Source: Sclerurus mexicanus | Taxonomy: Eukaryota; Chordata; Aves; Passeriformes; Furnariidae | DNA: 64,000 nt | Assembly: GCA_013396755.1 (NCBI GenBank) | Contig: VWZF01006728.1 | Coordinates: forward strand, 53,769 to 117,768 | Reading direction: 5' to 3' | Shown here: piece by piece, positions 63,351 to 64,000 of the stretch | How the letters are laid out: every line of letters starts with the position of its first letter | Numbering within the stretch: the stretch's first letter is position 1 | Program-made: the position numbers and the translations under genes | Notes under the pieces: model-generated | Databases searched by the model: none | The model's input: only the letters and a program-made list of their open reading frames with translations | What the model was told of the DNA's origin: nothing

Positions 63351-63444
63351 CTGGAGGATCTTTTGTTCTTGTTGGTCATGGGTTTTACTGGTTTTTTCTT
63401 CATTTCTCATTTGACGGGCTTGTAGCTGGCAGTTGTACAGCTTC
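63351..63444 (-). other. Candidate exon of unknown identity
   Basis: 94 bp with higher GC than its surroundings, bounded on the minus strand by a pyrimidine-rich TTTTTCTNAG acceptor (63446-63445) and CAG/GTTATT as a weak donor (63350-63349). One frame is open throughout: KLYNCQLQARQMRNEEKTSK, then THDQQEQKILQ, polar and helix-prone. It matches no KDM4C segment I know. Its length (31 codons plus 1) would shift the frame if spliced ahead of the 59352 exon, which starts in phase 0. It could be an exon of another transcript or a poison exon, or it may simply be chance. Confidence 0.3.
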
Positions 63445-64000
63445 CTNAGAAAAAGAATACTTATTTTGCACTAAACAAAAAAAAAAAAGAAGAAAAAAAG
63501 AAAAAAGTTAAAATCTCAAATTTCGAGATTTGCATTTTTCTCTTTTAACTTAATGAAGTATACCTGTGATGTACCTTCTAAGGTGTGAACTTATGTCTTT
63601 ATCCACAAAATCATCCCCACCAAAACATTAAGTGTTATACTACAGTGTTACAATACTTAACACACTAAGCTTAAAATATCTGAAGTATTTTGGACATTCT
63701 GCACTGGGTATGAGATCTTGCTAACTAAAATGTGTTTTTCACTATATCTGAAATCTATTTTAGTTAAAAGTATTCAAAGTATTAATTTGCAGAGGAGTAA
63801 TAGTACTTCATTAGGCTAAACCTTTTTCTTTCACTTTTATAACCATTTCATTAAATAAAGCATCACCTAATTCTTTCTACACACCTGTGGAACAGCATGT
63901 GGAGACTGACACTCAGAGAAAACCATGAAAAGTTCTGTTCTTTGTAGAGAATGTATTTTTACAAAACATGTAGGAAAGCAACAAATCAGGAGGATGAGGC
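63445..64000. other. Intronic sequence, nothing recognised
   Basis: A-rich tract at 63475-63506 and one N at 63447. The next upstream KDM4C exon, ending at V-A-K-L of the JmjC module, was not found before the window edge. Confidence 0.55.

Overview
The window is vertebrate nuclear DNA, almost certainly avian: AT-rich intronic sequence carrying CR1 LINE fragments in both orientations (some with the (ATTCTRTG)n 3' tail) and several LTRs of types I know from bird genomes. The only protein-coding gene I can support is the middle part of KDM4C (JMJD2C, a JmjC histone H3K9/H3K36 demethylase) on the minus strand. KDM4C is Z-linked in birds, so the window probably comes from a Z chromosome (inference).

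Seven consecutive KDM4C exons are readable between 59352 and 33865. They have GT/AG borders and matching intron phases, and they join into one open frame of 1383 nt (461 codons). In transcript order they give the last zinc-ligand pair of the JmjC module, a long acidic and poorly conserved linker, the conserved SWRHPL-type segment, and most of the first PHD finger. JmjN and most of JmjC must lie beyond 64000. PHD2 and the tandem Tudor domains were not found in 1-33864, so the intron after the PHD1 exon is probably longer than 33.8 kb and fills the left half of the window.

Layout: 1-33864 is intron with CR1 copies (about 795-1303, 3690-5060, 5305-6150, 17532-18152, 18818-19226, 22898-23474, 25365-26048, 29524-29985), an old CR1 reverse-transcriptase relic (31420-31795) and two LTRs of one family (about 19876-20815 and 29073-29513). 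33865-36014 holds three exons. 36015-51386 is a long intron with a solo-type LTR (41669-41948), an unidentified three-copy repeat (40.6-44.2 kb) and a purine minisatellite (50.6 kb). 51387-59352 holds four exons, with one LTR nested in another 86 bp from a splice donor. 59750-61982 is a decayed ERVL-like provirus remnant (5' LTR plus partial pol) in the gene's sense orientation. One possible extra exon, not part of known KDM4C, lies at 63351-63444.

I found no undescribed biological system. The observations most worth checking are the nested LTRs beside the splice donor, a perfect palindrome inside an ERVL LTR, the unidentified repeat family, the candidate exon at 63.4 kb, and several assembly faults marked by N runs and single Ns.
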